From Paludibacteraceae bacterium (lineage in GTDB: Bacteria; Bacteroidota; Bacteroidia; Bacteroidales; Paludibacteraceae): a stretch of DNA of 64,000 bases. A program made the translations under genes and the position numbers. The stretch is taken from assembly GCA_017550335.1 (NCBI GenBank), contig JAFZPM010000043.1, positions 1-64,000 of the forward strand, read 5' to 3'. Positions 61,228 through 64,000 of this stretch are shown piece by piece. The notes beneath the pieces were generated by a model. It was not told the DNA's origin. It did not search any database and was given only the letters and a program-made list of their open reading frames with translations. Each line of letters opens with the position of its first letter. Positions within the stretch are counted from its first letter, which is position 1.

Positions 61228-64000
61228 ATGAAACAGATTTATATCTCTAGGATATTGGCAGTATTGTCTGCTGCCGTCATGAGTGGCGCTTCTCTATTCG
61301 CCAAGAGTGTGGTCCATGTGGAGGAGGCTGGTACGCTCTCTTCCCTCTTCGCCGCGGAGGATGGGGAGGTGCAGGTCACGGGCTCCATCAACGGAACGGA
61401 CGTTAAATACCTACGCCAACGGATTGAGGAGGGGGCGGTCACTTCGCTGGACCTCTCCGAAGTACGGATCGTGAGCGGTGGAGAGGCCTACCACGAAGCG
61501 TTCCGAACGGAGGACGATGTCTTCGGAGAATCCATGTTCACGGAATGCGCGAACCTGGAATATGTCGTTTTGCCTAAGTCAGTCTCCACCATCTCGGCCA
61601 ACGCCTTTTCGCGTACCGGTCTGAAGAGGGTCGAGATCCCGAATAACATACGTGAGCTGGACCTCGATGCGTTCGCCTATTGCAAATCATTGGACACGGT
61701 CGTCATAGGCAGTAAGGTGTTGAGCATCGGGAAGGGCGTCTTCTATGGCTCTTCCGTCAAGGTCGCCTATGTCAAGCCGATCGTCCCGCCGTCGATAGAT
61801 TATTACCTCTTTTCGTCCAACCCGGATGTCATCGTCTATAATGAATCGTTAGGGGATTACGAGGATTCCTATTGGACGGACTTCGCCACCATCAAGGGTG
61901 GCTTGGATGAGTTGTATGCGCAGGAGACGGATCCTGCGTCCGAGCTTCGTCAGCTGCTCACCACCTTCTTCATGGATGATGCCTGCACGGAACTGAAGGC
62001 GGAGTACAAGGCGATGAGCGACTCGGAGCTGTCCCAGGCGATGGGCGAGGAGAGCGTCCCGGATGATATCGTCGCCATTGCCCTGAAAATTAAAAATGAG
62101 GCGTGGGCGGCCTACGAGAAGGATTTCAGGATCCATACATACCCTGCCTACAGCGACGCTAACTATTGGAACACGCTTCTCATGAGCACCGGCGGGTCGT
62201 ATATGGGAAATCCGACGGGTATCTATTCGAGGGATAACGCTCCGATCTATGTCTTCGTGGATCAGGATGTCCCGAACGACGCCACCCTCTTTTTCACGGG
62301 ATGCGTCGGCAACGACCTCATCTCGAGCGCCAAGTCAGGCACGAAGCTCCACAAGGGTCTGAATATCATTGACGGGTATAAGGATGCCCTCTACTATATC
62401 GTCTATACCGCCGACACCCGTTCGATGACGAAGAAACTGAGCGAGTGGCCGGCCATCAAGATCCACATCGAGGGTGGTGTGGTGAACGGTTACTACGACC
62501 TGGCCCGTCATAGCGATGCGGCTTATGCGGAGCTGTTGGAGAATGCCACGCATGAACTCTTCACCGTCAAGGGGGCGGAGACGCTCCTCAACTTCAAGAC
62601 CTCCACCTACCGGGAGCTCTTCCCTTCCTCCATCGACCATAGCCTTGTCTGGTTTGATAGCCTCACCGTGTGGGAGAAGGAGCTGATGGGTATCTGCGAA
62701 TCGGTGGTCAACGGCCAGCGAGCCAATGCTCCCTATAATCTGACTGGCGGGGAGGCCTACTTCCCAATCTATTACAACAACCCGAACTTCGCCATCGAGG
62801 GAGAGGCCTCGGACGACGGGTACGCGAACTCCTCCCCTTATCGAACATCCTATAACTCAACGGATTGCATATCCAATACGTTCGATGTGACACGGGAGGA
62901 TCAGGATGACTGGTGCGCGGCGCACGAATGTGGACACAACAACCAGGGCGCCATCAACCTGGAGGGGTGCACGGAGGTTTCGAACAATCTCTTCTCCAAC
63001 GTCATCTGCTTCCTGGATGGTCGCCTCACCTCCAAAGGATTGTCGCTCTCCACCACGATGAACAGCTATGCGCACCATACGCCGTACTTCACGAGGGACG
63101 TATCCAGCATGATGAGGATGTATTACCAGCTCTATTTGTATTACCATCAGGCGAGGAAGAACACCTCGTTCTACCCGACGCTCTTCCAGGAACTGCGCAA
63201 GGACCCTCTGACGCTTTGGACAGATACGGACAACAGCTCGCTGAAGTTCGTGCGGAAGGTCTGCGAGGTGGCGCAGGAGGACCTGACCGACTTCTTCACC
63301 GCATGGGGATTCTTTGAGCCTTGCGAACTGACCATTGACGATTATGGGGTGCATACCCTCTCCGTTTCGCAAGAGGACATAGACAAGACGTTGGCGGAAA
63401 TCTCCAAATATCCGAAGAAGAACAGGGAGATACTTTTTGTGGAGGACCGCGCCGATTATCTCCTGACCACTGGTTTCCTGACGAGTGCCGGTGAGAAGCG
63501 GGTCGGCTCGGAGACGGTCGGTCTCTATGCCAACCTCGGTCAATTCACCGATTTCCTTTCCGACTCCGTAAAGGCTTCGTCGTATACCTACATGCAGGCG
63601 GACTCCTTCTATGCCATGTCCGGCGAGGGAGGCATAGGCTTCTGGGTGCAGGACGACGAGGGGAAGATGCTCTATGCCGCCAATACGCTGAGCTTCTGCA
63701 TCCCTTCCTGTGTCGGGAAGAACTTCACCATCTATTCAGTTGATGCGGATGGCACGATGCACGAGGTCACCAAGCGGGCAGGCGGATTGGAGGTGGTTCA
63801 TCTGGACGAGCCAGGCACCTTGTCCGATTCCCTCTCCGAACAAGCCATAAAGGCAGTGGTCAGCGGACCGATCAATGGCACGGACATCCAATACCTACGC
63901 AAGCTGATCAACGAAGGGGCATTGCAATCCGTTGATCTCTCCGGCGCCACCATCGTGAGTGGGGGAGAGGCCTATTACGAGACGTTCGAGACCACTTCGG
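61228..64000 (+). CDS. Secreted M60-like metallopeptidase with BspA-like repeats (3'-truncated by window edge)
   Basis: Open from ATG 61228 to the window end, 924 codons so far. Signal peptide (ISRILAVLSAAVMSGASLFA). Residues about 45-200 are BspA-like leucine-rich repeats (FTECANLEYVVLPKSVSTIS, FAYCKSLDTVVIGSKV). Residues about 320-690 resemble a peptidase M60/enhancin-like domain with AHECGHNNQ, HExxH at 566-570. Near the end a second copy of the N-terminal segment begins (INGTDIQYLRKLINEGAL, IVSGGEAYYE). Members of this family cleave mucin-type glycoproteins, so a role in host glycan surfaces is plausible (inference). Confidence 0.78.
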   Translation, partial: MKQIYISRILAVLSAAVMSGASLFAKSVVHVEEAGTLSSLFAAEDGEVQVTGSINGTDVKYLRQRIEEGAVTSLDLSEVRIVSGGEAYHEAFRTEDDVFGESMFTECANLEYVVLPKSVSTISANAFSRTGLKRVEIPNNIRELDLDAFAYCKSLDTVVIGSKVLSIGKGVFYGSSVKVAYVKPIVPPSIDYYLFSSNPDVIVYNESLGDYEDSYWTDFATIKGGLDELYAQETDPASELRQLLTTFFMDDACTELKAEYKAMSDSELSQAMGEESVPDDIVAIALKIKNEAWAAYEKDFRIHTYPAYSDANYWNTLLMSTGGSYMGNPTGIYSRDNAPIYVFVDQDVPNDATLFFTGCVGNDLISSAKSGTKLHKGLNIIDGYKDALYYIVYTADTRSMTKKLSEWPAIKIHIEGGVVNGYYDLARHSDAAYAELLENATHELFTVKGAETLLNFKTSTYRELFPSSIDHSLVWFDSLTVWEKELMGICESVVNGQRANAPYNLTGGEAYFPIYYNNPNFAIEGEASDDGYANSSPYRTSYNSTDCISNTFDVTREDQDDWCAAHECGHNNQGAINLEGCTEVSNNLFSNVICFLDGRLTSKGLSLSTTMNSYAHHTPYFTRDVSSMMRMYYQLYLYYHQARKNTSFYPTLFQELRKDPLTLWTDTDNSSLKFVRKVCEVAQEDLTDFFTAWGFFEPCELTIDDYGVHTLSVSQEDIDKTLAEISKYPKKNREILFVEDRADYLLTTGFLTSAGEKRVGSETVGLYANLGQFTDFLSDSVKASSYTYMQADSFYAMSGEGGIGFWVQDDEGKMLYAANTLSFCIPSCVGKNFTIYSVDADGTMHEVTKRAGGLEVVHLDEPGTLSDSLSEQAIKAVVSGPINGTDIQYLRKLINEGALQSVDLSGATIVSGGEAYYETFETTS

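Overview
The window looks like a Bacteroidales chromosome. The evidence is Bacteroidetes-type promoters (TAnnTTTG), the acpP-fabF-rnc cluster, TonB-domain proteins with the Bacteroidetes Cys-rich leader, a PorZ homologue next to a type IX secretion (T9SS) cargo protease, BspA-like repeats, and RND efflux and heavy-metal genes of Bacteroidales type. Genus cannot be fixed from the sequence alone. A Tannerellaceae/Porphyromonadaceae-like gut or oral organism fits best (inference). Core genes look moderately GC-rich. Two AT-richer stretches stand out as accessory islands.

Layout. 1-1.8 kb: three tandem TonB C-terminal-domain proteins. 1.8-5.1 kb (minus): secreted metallopeptidase-like protein, rhodanese, purN. 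5.2-14.3 kb (plus): acpP, fabF, rnc, acyl-CoA synthetase, SPFH protein, prfB with a programmed +1 frameshift, lipoprotein, ddl, mrp. 14.4-16 kb: small membrane proteins and a 40-bp direct repeat. 16-22 kb (minus): a tightly packed run rdgB-porZ-tsaE-glycosyltransferase-DEAD helicase. 22-34.3 kb (plus, apart from a CYTH gene): RlmL-like methyltransferase with a charged tail, then glycosyltransferase, T9SS serine protease, a 5-formyl-THF cyclo-ligase/AroB fusion and aroA as one apparent operon, then a Cu/Zn efflux permease, nudC, mscL and argB.

Island 1 (34.3-39.8 kb) is an McrBC restriction locus: McrB carries an inserted EVE-like domain and a Bro-N protein gene sits between mcrB and mcrC. Its edge holds a broken ORF6N gene and an IS110-type transposase fragment. 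Then come an RND efflux operon (39.8-45.3 kb) with a divergent AraC regulator, a GT2 glycosyltransferase, mnmA and ychF.

Island 2 (49.5-60.7 kb) is the most unusual part. It starts with a three-gene run: OLD/RloA-like ATPase, RloB-like TOPRIM protein, and a 1025-aa metallophosphoesterase-STAND-like protein whose P-loop has lost its lysine. This is a candidate, possibly undescribed, anti-phage system. It is followed by a 401-bp internally deleted IS4-type element, a disrupted Bro-N/RhuM gene between two 60-bp promoter-bearing repeats, a 36-codon winged-helix remnant, a YhcG-type (DUF1016) PD-(D/E)XK nuclease whose linker is built from DNA hairpin repeats, and an AlbA_2 ATPase/regulator with a 12-bp in-frame tandem repeat. 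The window ends inside a large secreted M60-like metallopeptidase with BspA-like repeats.

All family assignments are from reading protein motifs by eye; no database search was run.
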